From positions 43,270-107,269 of the forward strand of contig JBBHKE010000741.1 in the NCBI GenBank assembly GCA_037447655.1: DNA of 64,000 bases, in the 5' to 3' direction. The DNA comes from Zygnema cylindricum. Taxonomy: Eukaryota > Streptophyta > Zygnematophyceae > Zygnematales > Zygnemataceae. Below, one piece after another: positions 23,797 through 35,031 of this stretch. The notes under the pieces are model-generated. The model was not told the DNA's origin. It worked only from the letters and a program-made list of their open reading frames with translations, and did not search any database. Made by a program: the position numbers and the translations under genes. The first letter of the stretch is position 1, and each line of letters begins with the position of its first letter.

Positions 23797-25162
23797 CATA
23801 TTGTTCTACGACCACTGGAGCAGGTGGAGCAGCAGCATTAGTAGTAGAAGTAGACATAATTCACTCACAGCATTAGTAGTAGAAGTAGACATAATTCACT
23901 CACAGAAGCTTATCAAGATTCCTACCAAACAGTTGTTTTCTACTGCTCACCAAATCTGACACAAAGGTCCAAACTGCTTCAACCTATATCACAGTACAGA
24001 ATATCCCAAAGACTGACAACTCCCAAAGTGTCAGCCCAATTGATCCAACATACACCAAGATATGCAACTCAGAAGTTTCCTAAAAATAGTCTGCAAATTA
24101 CACAGTCTGGAAGTCTAGATACATAAAATGTTATATATCCTAAGTCTTATACTCTACACTCAGTTGTCCTACTTCATAGTGCTGTACCGCCAATACAAGT
24201 TTCCCTACAAGATACGTCCAAAGAACTCAACTTCCACTAAGGTCAAGTGCTCCTAATCACGCTAAATCTAATCTATCACTGTACACTCAATATTACTGAG
24301 AATCCTATACAGGTGATTTGTTCAAATACTTGTCGCCGGCTTAGTGACACTTGTCTGGATACGTCCATCCGGCTGTTGTAGAGCACCTGTCAGCGAGTCA
24401 CTTGTTTATCCTCTTATGAATCTCGTCCGTTGACTTGATGCATATCAACCGCAGCTGCGTAGTTCAATTCTTAATCATATTCAAATATTTGTAGCTTCGT
24501 CGCAGCTGCGTTGTCCTAACCAAATTAGCCGTAGCTGCGTTTTTTCTAGTTGCGTCGCAGCTGTGTTGTCCGTACAGATCGCATCAAAGATTACCGCAGC
24601 TGCACTTGTCTTGTCTGCGTCGCATTTGCGTTGTTCCACTCTATGTGTGAAACGTACATGTTGGTGTCGGTACCAATCCAAAACCTACACTGTGTTTCAG
24701 ACGACGACGCGTGTCCCTATAGATCTATATTTCCACCGTCCTACTAATTTTATGGGACTGAAAGCTTTCCAAAACCAACACTCTCCTAAAGCTTTAAACT
24801 CAGTATCCCGGCGCAGCTGCGATGACAAACTAGCGCAGCATCGCAGCATAGCAACGTAGCAATTTAGCAGGTCACCCAGTCACACTTCATCTCAATGTTG
24901 GACTATCGCAGCATGGCAGTTTAGCAGTGCAACAATTTAGCTATTCACTTGATCCCACTGCGTCCCTACAAAACTTCAGCTTAGGAGCAGGATCAGCTTT
25001 AGTGAGCATATCAGTAATCATTTTTGCATCTGGCAAATAGCATAATTTAATCACTCTAGAGAACACTTTTTCTCTTACAAAGTGAAATCTTACATCCATG
25101 TGCTTGCTTTTGAAGTGGTGACTCGGGTTAGAAGCAATGGCAATAGCAGCGTGGTTATCACA

Positions 25163-26410
25163 CTAGATCACCTGTGGACCAACTTGCATGTATCCCAATT
25201 CTTGCAACATGGATTTCACCCATAAGAGTTCTTTGAGGGCCAAGCTCGCAACCATATATTCTGACTCCATCGTCGATTGTGCCGTGACCTTTTGAAGTTT
25301 GTTGCTCCAACAGTAAGTCCCGTTCCCAATTTGGAGAACGAATCCCGTGGTGGATTTTTGGCTTGGCATGTCGCCATAGCTTGCATCACTCCATGTTTAC
25401 AGCTTCACTTCTCCTCCGCGTAGTGTGAGCTTGAGGTCTTTGGTTCGTGCGAAGTATCTTAAAACTCTTCTTGCTGCATCACAGCCAGATTTCCTCGGAT
25501 TCTCTAGACTTGTGCTTAGTACCCCAACTGCTGCAGCAATGTCAGGACGGGTCTAGTTCATGAAATATATTAAACTTCCCACTATCTGTCTGTAAGGTAT
25601 CACTGTCATAGGATCATCCTCCCCTGACTCAAAAATTTCACTGACAATAACACCCGGTTTTGTTTCTTCCCTCTCTAATTTATGCCGAAACTCCATTGGT
25701 GTTACACATCCTTTTGCCCCCCACATTCGATATTCATCTAACATGTTTCCAATAGCCTCATTTTGAGTAAATTTAATTAATCTTCTTTTTCTGTCCCTCT
25801 CTACTTGGATACCCAAAATATATTTTGCCTCACCTAGGTCTTTCATCTCGAACCGTGAGTTTAAAGCAATTTTAATTTTGTTGATTTCAGGCATTGATTT
25901 GCTAGCTAATAGTAAATCATCTACATACACCGCTATATACACTATTCCATCCTCACCATTTAAACCATAGACAGAGTGATCAGAACTTATCCTTTCAAAT
26001 CCTAGGCTAGTTAAGAATTCATCAAGTTTTAGATTCCATTGACTAGGGGCCTATTTTAGGCCGTACAAAGATTTTAGCAATTTGCATACTAAGTGTTCTT
26101 TTCCTGGTTCTGCATACATTTCAGGCTGCTGCATGTAAATGGTCTCCTCTAGTTCTCCATGCAAAAAGGTCGTCTTTACATCCATCTGATGTATTTCCAT
26201 ATCTTCTATAGCAGCTAGAGATAGCAAAATCCTAACTGTCGGAAATCTTACAACATGAGAAAATATTTCTTCAAAATCAATTCCTTCCTTTTGATTATAC
26301 CCCTTTGCCACAAGTCTAGCCTTATATCGTTCAATGGTATTATCTGGATTTAACTTCACCTTGAATACCCATTTGCTGCCGATCGCTTTTCGGTCTTGGG
26401 GAAGGTCCAC
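25163..26410 (-). pseudogene. Copia-3 reverse transcriptase and RNase H, degenerate
   Basis: RT begins near 26410 (GSKWVFKVK), then HQMDVKTTFLHGELEE and KSLYGLK. After a stop it continues with AVYVDDLLLAS near 25930 (YVDD intact) and LGEAKYILGIQV. RNase H is partial: STTGFVLQIG and STMESEYMVAS. The reading frame is interrupted near 26050 and 25550. Confidence 0.82.
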
Positions 26411-26743
26411 AAGCTCCTATGTCTGAGCTTCTATGATCGACTTACTTTCATCGTTTGCCGCCTTGATCTAGTGATTCTGCTCCGGTGATAACAAGGCTTC
26501 CCGGATGGTCAGAGGCTCGCCTGAGGCTGCCGAGTAGGCGAAGTGAGAACTTGCTTGCAGGCGGCTACTGGATCTTCTTCCCCCCGGAAATTTTGAGGCT
26601 TAAATTGTCGGATCCCATGCATTGCGCTTGTTGCGCTGGTTGCGATCCGTAGGCAGTGACTGTTGTTGCTCCGCTTCGATATGAACATGTTGAGGAACCC
26701 TATTATGTTCCGACTCCTGTATTACCACTAGTGAATTTTGCAT

Positions 26744-27734
26744 CTATGGGGCAATATTATGGATGCTATCTAAAATGACATATTCCTGTGCTTTTTGCTG
26801 CTTCTGCTGCTCTATCATTTTAAATAAGTCTATCGAGTCTAGTTCATCTTTGACAACAATGTTCCTTGCTACAATGATTTTTTGCCTCTCAAAAACAAAG
26901 ACTCTATAACCTTTAGAGTGATCATCATATCCTAACAAAATGCTCGGCAATCCTTTAGGTTCCATTTTCCATCTATCATTAGACGTATCCAAAATAAAGC
27001 ATTTACTTCCAAAGACATTGAAATGACCGACATCCGGTTTTCTACCTATCTAAATCTCGTAAGGAGTGGTTTTTACCGATCTTGAACCTATCATATTTTT
27101 GATATAAACTGCACAATTTAATGCTTCAGCCCAGAATTTCGGATCCACGTCCTTATCCGCAAGCATGGACCTAGAGCTTTCAGTTATAGTTCTATTTAGT
27201 CTTTTTGAGACCCCGTTTTGTTCCAAAGAGTATGGAACAGTTAGTTTGTGACTTATACCTTTCTCGAGTAAGAAAGTTTCAAATTGTTTTGACGTATATT
27301 CCTCGCCATTGTCTGATCTGAGCTCCAAAATTGGCAAACCGTGTAGTTTCCCCGCCCATGCTTTGTAGTGTTGAAAATGAGTGAAGACTTCACTCTTTTC
27401 CTTCATGAAGTAGGCTTTAGTAAACCTCAAAAAATCATTTGTAAAGGTAACCATATATTTCATCCCCCTGGCAGATGGTACCTTTGCAGGGCCAAAAATA
27501 TCAGAATGAATAAGTTGCAAAAGTTTAGTAGATTTATGTTCAGACTCTTGAGGAAACGGTATGAATGAGTTGCAAAAGTTTAGTAGATTTATGTTCAAAC
27601 TCTTGAGGAAACGGTAATCTGTGTATTTTTCCTAATGCACAGCCTTCACACGTTTTAGGTGACTGATTTGACAGAGTGACTCTTTCTATTTTACCAGCAT
27701 TGACCATCTTTTTCATACTGTCATAGTTCACCAC
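26744..27734 (-). pseudogene. Copia-3 integrase, frame-broken, with altered catalytic Glu
   Basis: The pre-integrase CEGCALGK motif is near 27640 and the core has LIHSDIFGP, LRSDNGEEY and then EQNGVSKRLNRT. In copia integrases the last motif is normally NGVAERKNR, so the catalytic Glu position reads Lys here. A 53-bp tandem duplication (27506-27612 region) repeats the start of the core and breaks the frame. The C-terminal part (LLGYDDHSKGYRVF) follows in another frame. Confidence 0.8.
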
Positions 27735-27903
27735 AGCTCATCTGAGGATAATGTGTCGGAATACAAAACATCATTTTCTTTATTATCGGGCATATCCATT
27801 TGATACATTTTTTTGGCATCTCTAGTTCCTGTAACTGCATTTTTTCCATTTTTGCTAACAACTTGTCTGCCATGTTTCAGATTGACCTCAAACCCTTTAC
27901 TTT

Positions 27904-29152
27904 CTACCTAAGAAGTTGAAAACATTTTTTTTTTAAATCTGGTATATAGAGAACATTATGAAGAGTTCTCTCAACTGCCTTGCCCTCTACATCGACTAGC
28001 AAAGAGACATCATCAACTGGCAAAGAGACATCACCTACAGCCCGCGTTTGCACACTCATTCCACATGCATAGTAGATATTTTTCTCCGGTGTTGATTTCA
28101 GATTTTTGAAAACTGCCTTGTTCCAGCACATGTGGGCCGACGCTCCCGTGTCCATTATCCATCCATTGTCTTTCGCGCCCTCCATTGCTACCGCCATAGC
28201 ATATAGATCATCATCCTCCTTGTCAGAGAGTGAAAGAGACTCGTTCTGATGAGATGAAGACGCCAAGAAGAGTGCATTTCCTTGTTTTGAAGATCCCGTG
28301 AAGCCTTGATGAAATTGGCTCTGTTGCCATCTCAGCTTGTACAAACTTGTTTCATTAGCTTTCTTAAGCTTATGACAGAATTTATATCCATGACCTTTTT
28401 CATTACAATAAAACAAGCATTGAAAAATTGTCTATTTCCTTTTTGATAAGACTGTCTAAACTGATTTTGATTTTGAGTAAACGGATTTCTCTGCTGATTA
28501 AACTGAGTTTTTTTTTTCAAATTTTGTGCTAAATGCCTCTACCTGTTTTTCACTATTAAGAATTTTAGAATCTGCTTCCTCTTCGAATATCAAATTAATA
28601 GCTAACTGAAGTGTCCAGCTAGCTTTATCTTTGACGTTGCTTTCATTGTAGTAGGAAGACCTCTTATTAGCAAAGAAGCTTGCTGAAACTGAGGAAAAGA
28701 TCCACCTGCACAAGCATAAGAATCTAATAGTATTCACAATTTGTTACAATATTCTGCCATAGTGCCACTCGTGTATTTGTAGTCCCAAATCGTCCAGCCA
28801 AAAATAGTTCTTCCTGAAAATAAGCCTTTTCAAAATCATCTTTGAGAGATTTCTAGATATCGATCGCCTTTTTCATTTTTATCCGTGACATAGCCAATTC
28901 TTCTGAGATACTAAATTTCAAAAGCGACCGAGCTTGCGAATTTTTCTTTGACCAAGACGGATCCGATTCTGCCTGTGAACCATCCAAAATATCCAAAAGG
29001 TAAACATTTTCGAAGTGTGTCTCCAGCATATCCGCCCAATAAGCGTATTTTTCCCCCGAAAATATAAGAATTCTTGATGATAGGCCCATAACCTGTTGTT
29101 CTACGACCACTGGAGCAGGTGGAGCAACAGCATTAGTAGTAGAAGTAGACAT
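27904..29152 (-). pseudogene. Copia-3 gag and protease, degenerate
   Basis: Starts at 29152 with a Ser/Thr- and Pro-rich leader, then the Gag region (ILIFSGEKYAYWADML, then LLDILDG) and further blocks in shifted frames. A zinc-knuckle-like CNEKGHGYKFC near 28400 has lost correct spacing of its first cysteine. The protease has DTGASAHMCW (about 28150). The final part (ERTLHNVLYIPDLKKK) is the usual region between protease and pre-integrase. Confidence 0.78.
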
Positions 29153-30041
29153 AATTCACTCACATAAGCTTATCAAGAATCCCACCAAACAACTGTTTTC
29201 TACAGCTCACCAAATGTCACACAAAGGTCCAAACTGCATCAAACTATATCTTAGTATAGAATATCTTAAAGAATGACAACTCCCAAAGTTTCAGCCTAAT
29301 TGATCCAACATACACTAAGATATGCAACTCAGAAGTTTCCAAAATACAGTCGTCAAATTACACAGTCTGGAAATCTGGATACATAAAATGTTCTACATCC
29401 TAAGTCTTATACTCTACACTCAGTTTTCCTACTTCATAGTGTTGTACCGCCGATACAAGTGTCCCTAAGAGATACGTCCAAAGAACTAAACTTCCACTAA
29501 GGCCAAGTGCTCCTAATCACGCTAAAACTAATCTATCACTGTACACTCAATATTACTGAGAATCCTATACAGGTGATTTGTTCAAATACTTGTCGTCGGC
29601 TTAGTGACACTTGTCTGGATACGTCCATCCGGCTGTTGTAGGGCACCTGTCAGCGAGTCACTTGTTTATCCTCTTATGAATCTCGTCCGTTGACTTGATT
29701 CATATCAACCGCAGCTGCGCAGTTTAATTCTTAATCTTATTCAAATATCTGTAGCTTCGTCGCAGCTGCGTTGTCCTATACCAAATTAGCTGTAGCTGTG
29801 TTTTGTCTCGTTGCGTCGCAGCTGTGTTGTCCGTACAGATTGCATCAAAGATTACCGCAGCTGCACTTGTCCTGTCTGCGTCGCAGCTGCGTTGTTCCAC
29901 TCTATGTGTGACACGTACATGTTGGTGTCGGTACCAATCCAAAACTTGCACTGTGTTTCAGACGACAACGCGTGTCCCTATAGTTATTTATTTCCACCGT
30001 CCTACTAATTTGTTGAGAATGAAAGCTTTCCAAAACCAACA

Positions 30042-30103
30042 AGGCGCACTCAGCGTGCATCTGGTCGTTATATTTAATGACTGTTTGCTATGTATTGATT
30101 CCA
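30042..30103 (+). repeat. Left TIR arm, inner 62 bp, displaced by the copia insertion
   Basis: ggcgcactcagcgtgcatct and the following 40 bases continue the left arm after the copia. They match the complement of the right arm at 32592-32655, where the two parts are contiguous. Confidence 0.88.
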
Positions 30104-30236
30104 CGTATACTTGTTCTTTATCATTGTAGTGAGTAGTGAGTGAGTGAGTAGAGTTAGGAAATACATAAAAAAAATGTGTTCAGTGTGAGTGTGAGTGAGA
30201 ACAAGTAATATTTTTTTTTATCTCTTTCTTTAGAGA

Positions 30237-30671
30237 ATGTTGCTTATACCGGATGGGATATTTGATTCAAGGGATGAGCTTCTTCGAATGGCACGAAGAT
30301 TTGCAATGGGACAAGGATATGCTATATCAATATCTTCTTCAAGAAAAAAACTGGTTGTTTTGCAATGTGATGGAGGGGGTATTTATAGAGATATTAGAGA
30401 GAAACAAATAGGACAAGGGTCAAACCCTTACTTTCTTCAACAAAAATTAACAAGTAGTAATCGACGAATAGAATGTCCATTTCGTGGTTGTGGGTACGAA
30501 AGGAATGACAAATGGGAATTATCCACCGAAATACAACAACATAATCACAAAAAATCCCCACATATCATAGCACACCCGATGTGTCGACGGATGGATAACT
30601 GTGAAATTGAAAAAGTTACACATTTCTTTAAGTCTGGCGCAAAACCGAGGCAATTTGTGAGCTCTTTATGA
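30237..30671 (+). pseudogene. FAR1 DNA-binding domain of a Mutator-like transposase, frameshifted
   Basis: The 144-codon frame starts at ATG 30237, just after a possible 3' splice site (ttctttag). It matches the N-terminal FAR1/WRKY-GCM1 zinc domain of Mutator-like and FRS proteins. Visible are FDSRDELLRMARRFA, candidate zinc ligands C44, C80, C85 and the H102-H104 pair (QHNHKK), and the linker PRQFVSSL. It ends in TGA at 30669. The homologous continuation (VTARGIYNLRRQIRKLE) follows one frame over at 30685, also after a TAG, so a frameshift and stops separate it from the rest. The MULE catalytic domain expected after this linker is absent. Confidence 0.8.
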
Positions 30672-30684
30672 TTAGGGGATAAAC

Positions 30685-31494
30685 CATGTTACAGCTAGAG
30701 GTATTTACAATTTACGGCGACAAATACGTAAACTTGAACTAAAAGGTAAATCATCTATTGTAGCTCTTATAACTAAAGCGTATGTACGGAAAAAAATGGA
30801 TGGTAATGATGTTCCTCACTCAAACAAAGGGATCAACATACACAACTCTAATTTACCAGAAGACGTGGCCAAACAAGGCTTCGATTCAAGTGAATTGGCG
30901 TAGAAAAAAGGTTCACAATCGAACGAAGGGGCGAGTAATGAAATCTCTCAAATGAATGATGGCGTTGCCAAACAAAGTTCTCAATTGGTCGAAAAGGTAA
31001 ACAAAGGAGTTTTAAATTATTTGACCGTGCCTTTACATTTAACGTTTTTTTTGGCAAATGTACACGATGTTATGGCTGACGGGAATTGTGGTTTTAGGGT
31101 TGTTGCATCCCAATTGTATGGTAGTGAACACAATTTTGTTCTAGTACGAATTTCGATGATCGAACATATTTTTGCAAATCGTGAGTATTATGAGGATTTG
31201 TTTAGAAAAAATATTTACAAAAAATTGCACTCAAGATTGGACCATCACATCGGAGTTGCAAAAAAATGTAAATGGTTCTCAACCCCAAAAATGCTAATAC
31301 TACTCGCTACTCAATTGGAGAGGATTGTTGTGATTATCTCACAAAGTATCGTGGGTAGTAATACTTATATTCCATACGCAAAATTCAGCGATCAACCTCC
31401 TATTTGTTTGGTGTATGTCAACAAGAATCACCTCCAAATTGGTGTCTTGGGAGGTGGAGTTTTACCTCCGGCATCTCGCAGTTGTATGGCGTGA
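30685..31494 (+). pseudogene. OTU-like cysteine protease domain of the Mutator-like element, with an internal stop
   Basis: One frame carries the end of the FAR1-linker region (30685-30780), a polar spacer and an in-frame TAG at 30901. A 180-codon ORF from 30952 to 31494 follows. The OTU fold is indicated by HDVMADGNCGFRVVASQL, with the catalytic Cys at ORF residue 46, and by PICLVYVNKNH with the expected His near residue 160. FAR1-transposase-OTU proteins are known in plant Mutator-like elements. Here FAR1 and OTU are only about 280 bp apart and the DDE transposase segment between them is missing. The last 20 residues are not OTU-like and run into a tandem repeat. Confidence 0.75.
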
Positions 31495-31560
31495 GCACAG
31501 TGGCATCTGACATCTGTATGGTGCGAGCACAGTGGCATCTGACATCTGTATGGTGCGAGA
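31484..31560 (+). repeat. 32-bp tandem repeat at the OTU frame end
   Basis: gtatggcgtgagcacagtgg-type unit repeated at 31484, 31516 and 31548 (third copy partial). The OTU frame terminates inside the first unit, which suggests repeat expansion replaced the original C-terminus. Confidence 0.85.
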
Positions 31561-32591
31561 TGGTTGGAAGTTTTAAACCCTCGCTTTCAAAATTGGAAAA
31601 ATCAGTTGAAGGTACATGTTTGTGTTGAACCTTAACCTTTTATGGGTTAAAATCACATTGTTTGCATGTATTTGTGGTATGAATGAACCATTTGAAAGCA
31701 TAAACCATAAACATACAATACATGCATGTGAGGTGGCGGTTGTAGTATGTATGTAAAGTGCCATTAATTGCAATTGTTACATTTTCTAAATTTATTACAA
31801 ACTATCACTGAATTTTTAGTTTTTTTTATCGCAGGAAATATACAATGATGAAATTTAAGAAGTACCATCGAACTTTTTCTATTATTTATTTTGGCGTTAT
31901 TTTCTCATGTTTTTTGTTTTCATTTTTTCCGCATTTGGAGGAGTGACAATTTAGAGAGAGTAATTGGTTTTCTTTTTTTTCATTAACATTTTTTCAATGT
32001 ATAAGGCTTTTAATTTGACATTTTGAAAAGATGATAAAATGTATGGTTGTCAAAAGCTTATATTTACATTTTTGAATTCAAAAAACAATTGCAAATGTGT
32101 TAGTTGTTTAATGTTATTGAATGTTTAAAAGTATTTATACCAGAAAATGAATGCTTGGATTAACTTCTAATACCAGCAAAATGCTCATTCTTGCTGGCTT
32201 TTTCATAATTTCTTCACATTGAATTATCCTTTGTTAATTAAAATGATAAGAAAACGCTTCAATCTTACTACCTTTTTCTAAATATCCTCACATTGCATTA
32301 TTCCTTGCTAAGTGAAACTAGTGTATCACTTGACAAGAATGGTTTATGTGTGTGCTACTTTTTTTATTTTTTGTTTTTCATCTAGTCCAAACGGTTATTC
32401 TAGAGCAGTATAGAACCCTAAAATTTTCAAAAGTACTATATGACCGAAAAATAATAAGCTAATCCTCTTAAACCCCAAAACATATCCAAGGTTTTTTTTT
32501 TTTTGTCAAATCGTTGCATTTTCCACTATTGCGTGTTCATTGCCAATAAGAGCCACCCAACCATATGGAGCTCAGGCGTTGCAAAAACTTT
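31561..32591. other. Internal sequence of the Mutator-like element without a recognisable gene
   Basis: AT-rich, with poly-T runs and no domain matches. No transposase core is found here either. Confidence 0.5.
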
Positions 32592-33184
32592 GAAATCAAT
32601 ACATAGCAAAAAATCCCTAAATATAACGACCAGATGCACGCTGAGTGCGCCCGCGATAGCCTGCAGCATCAAGCTACCTCTACCCTCATAAAACTGCTCT
32701 CTGTAAACTGAAACAAAATGTGGTAGGATCGTAGCAGGATCGGCCGTACAAAGGTATTGCCGCTTCGTCATACACATAAAATATTTCCGCGGACGAAAAA
32801 ATCGCGTCACGCTTCGCGAACCAACATTTCCTCGAAATCGACCAGCGTGCGATTCGTACAAATGAATACCGCTCGGCGCTCGCACCAAACTGAACCGACG
32901 CAAAAGTACTGTACCGAACGAAACAAAACATAACTGACGCCAGAGGTCGCAAACGGTCAACCGAAACCGTGACCGACCGTTAACCGACCGCCCGCGCCGG
33001 ATCCGGAACGGATTCGGTTGCCAAATTTTGGGGGTCGGGCGGTTACGGTCGGTTGACTCACCAGTAAAAAAAAAAACGGTCAGTTACGGTCGGTCAAACA
33101 AAAAACCAAAAAAAATGAAAATTCTGTATTGTTTTTTTCCAACATTATTGTTCTATGTACTTTTGGTATCGTGGAAGTACGTGG

Positions 33185-33720
33185 CATCATGATTAGCGTC
33201 GCAAATCTGACACGGTACTGTAGTAAGCTATTTATTTCGCAAATCAAAGGGAACACGACAAAGCGTAGCACATCTGACACGGTAGTACACTATTCATTTC
33301 GAAAATCTTAGAGAACGCGACAAAGCGTCTCAAATCTGACACGGTAGTACAATATTCATTTCGCAAATCTTAGGCAACGCGACAAAGCGTCCCAAATCTG
33401 ACACAGTACACCGCCAATTGCTATTAGAGTATATAACGCTAATTCGGCGCCCCTGAATTTTGACCCCAAAACCTGAAATAGAATTAATAACGCTATTTGA
33501 GGACGTGGACCATAATCGCCACGTCTCAAGTACTAAATTAAAATCAACAACGCTAATTGTTTTTTGACGCTATTTAATCCTTGACTCTAATAGCGATTGG
33601 CGGTGTAGTACGCTATTCATTTCGCAAATCTTAGGGAACGCGACAAAGCGTCGCAAATCTCACACGGAAGTAACACTATTCATTTCGCAAATATTAGGAA
33701 CGCGACAAATCTTAATTATT
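33185..33720. repeat. ~66-bp tandem array inside hAT-A, split by a MITE
   Basis: Units of the form tcgcaaatctgacacggtag, a spacer cattcatttcgc, then aacgcgacaaagcgt occur about four times before 33408 and twice after 33605. The split array gives the undisturbed target sequence of the inserted MITE. Confidence 0.85.
33409..33605. mobile_element. TA-flanked MITE, subtype 2, inside hAT-A
   Basis: Ends caccgccaattgctattag and ctaatagcgattggcggtg are inverted repeats, with TA at 33407-33408 and 33606-33607. Neighbouring tandem units read acacggTAgtac, and deleting the element plus one TA restores that spacing. The target duplication is therefore exactly TA, as in the Tc1/mariner group. Confidence 0.88.
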
Positions 33721-34034
33721 GGCTTATTCCGTCGTACATTGATTAATTTTGTACTTTTTCGGTTACGGGCGAGCACGGTTAGTCGCGAAAAATCAAGATT
33801 CGGTTAATTTTTTTTTTCGTAAACGACGGTCGGTTAACGGTTAACAATTTTGGAGCGTGACAAAACTCGGTCGGGCGTCGGTTACTCAGATTTTGAAAAA
33901 AAAAAAACGGTCGGTTTCGGGTATGGATTTTTTTGACTTTTGCGACCTCTGACTGACGCGAACCGAACAAAACATTTGACTGCGCGATTTCGGCCGACGC
34001 CGATTTGGCCAATATCCTAACATTTCGCTGTCAA

Positions 34035-34775
34035 CATAGTTGTTCATAGCGATTAGTGTGAACGTTTCAATCGCAACGAATTATACGTAACGAACGCATT
34101 GAACCTTTTGAACAAATCGTAAAAAATCGTTAATGAATTTCATCCGTACAATTCCGTACAATTAAAACAAACAAAAAATATATATAGTGCAGTTTGTAAG
34201 TCTTTTGTTAAATGAGCGTTAAAATATTATTATTACTTAGATAAAAATGCCATTCTATGTACATATCGGAATTTTTTTCATCAGGTGGTAGCGGGAATCT
34301 TAAGTTAATGTACGCTATAGTTTTATCGCACCAAGGCTCAAACGTCTGTAAGCGCACATATTTATTAAATTCCGTGATTTTGCGGTTTCGTTTTCAATAT
34401 TTCATGGCGGCTTCTTTCAAAAAAATATGAAGAAGACGCCCGTACAATTTTCAAACTTACCGCGCGAAAATAGTGTGACGTATCAACGTCTCTTTTCAAA
34501 AATGTCCGTACATTTTTTATGAAGAGACGTACAAGTTCCGTGATATTTCTCTTCAGTTCACTGAACAAAAAGTACCAATAACTACGACGTATCTTTTCCT
34601 CGTACTCCTTACATTTCCGTAAAAAAACAATACATATTACGGCAATTATTGTACTTTTCCCGTAAATTGGTAGTTTCAGTTTATAGTAAACGTTTTTTTG
34701 CGATTGTCAAAATCGTCACGAATTATACGATTCAATTGTAAAATTTGAAAAAACCGCACGATTTGAACAACACTG
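34035..34775. mobile_element. hAT-like non-autonomous element 'hAT-B' in the right TIR arm
   Basis: Flanked by perfect 8-bp repeats gctgtcaa (34027-34034 and 34776-34783). The ends catagttgttca and tgaacaacactg are imperfect inverted repeats beginning CA and ending TG. The left arm has the uninterrupted site (cattgacagcgaaatg). No coding capacity. Confidence 0.85.
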
Positions 34776-35031
34776 GCTGTCAATGTAAGATTGTTGATTC
34801 GTAGATAGTGTGGCTCGATTTCGTCGCACGTGACGACGCACATTTTTTTTTCATTTAATTTCAAATGATATTTTTACGCCAGTTCGTTTTATTATAAAAG
34901 TTTATTTCGTTTCGTGCGTTATAATATTTCCGTACGAGACTTATAGTACTTCAGTTTCAAGAGGTTTCGTTTCACTTTGCGTCTAAGTTAAATGTAACGA
35001 TAAGTCGATTAAATTTCAATTTTGCGGCTAA

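Larger units (their letters stand above)
23797..30041 (-). mobile_element. Copia retrotransposon 'Copia-3' inserted in the left TIR arm, with an extra LTR-gag fragment
   Basis: On the minus strand: LTR start TGTTGGTTTTGG at 30041, gag ATG at 29152, protease, integrase, RT, RNase H ending near 25163. A second LTR then begins at 24780 after a polypurine tract (taggagag). That second copy does not stop at an LTR end. It continues through the leader into gag codons and is cut at 23801, so the structure is LTR-internal-LTR-partial gag. The two LTR-leader-gag copies (29097-30041 and 23801-24780) differ by 36 bp, explained by a tandem duplication at about 23842-23910. Pol frames are broken throughout. 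Confidence 0.85.
32941..33951. mobile_element. hAT-like non-autonomous element 'hAT-A' in the right TIR arm
   Basis: Starts cagaggtcgcaaa and ends tttgcgacctctg, a 13-bp perfect terminal inverted repeat. It is flanked by perfect 8-bp direct repeats actgacgc (32933-32940 and 33952-33959). The left arm of the Mutator-like element shows the unoccupied site with one copy of the octamer (complement at 23495-23502). The interior has ggtcggtt-type subterminal repeats and a degenerate ~66-bp tandem array (cgcaaatctgacacggtag, then gaacgcgacaaagcg). No ORF encodes a transposase. Confidence 0.9.

Noticed and set aside
22847-23959. ORFs of 101-151 codons whose translations recur near 32.6-36.3 kb
   Set aside because: The recurrence comes from the inverted-repeat arms, not from protein conservation; several frames are shared equally.
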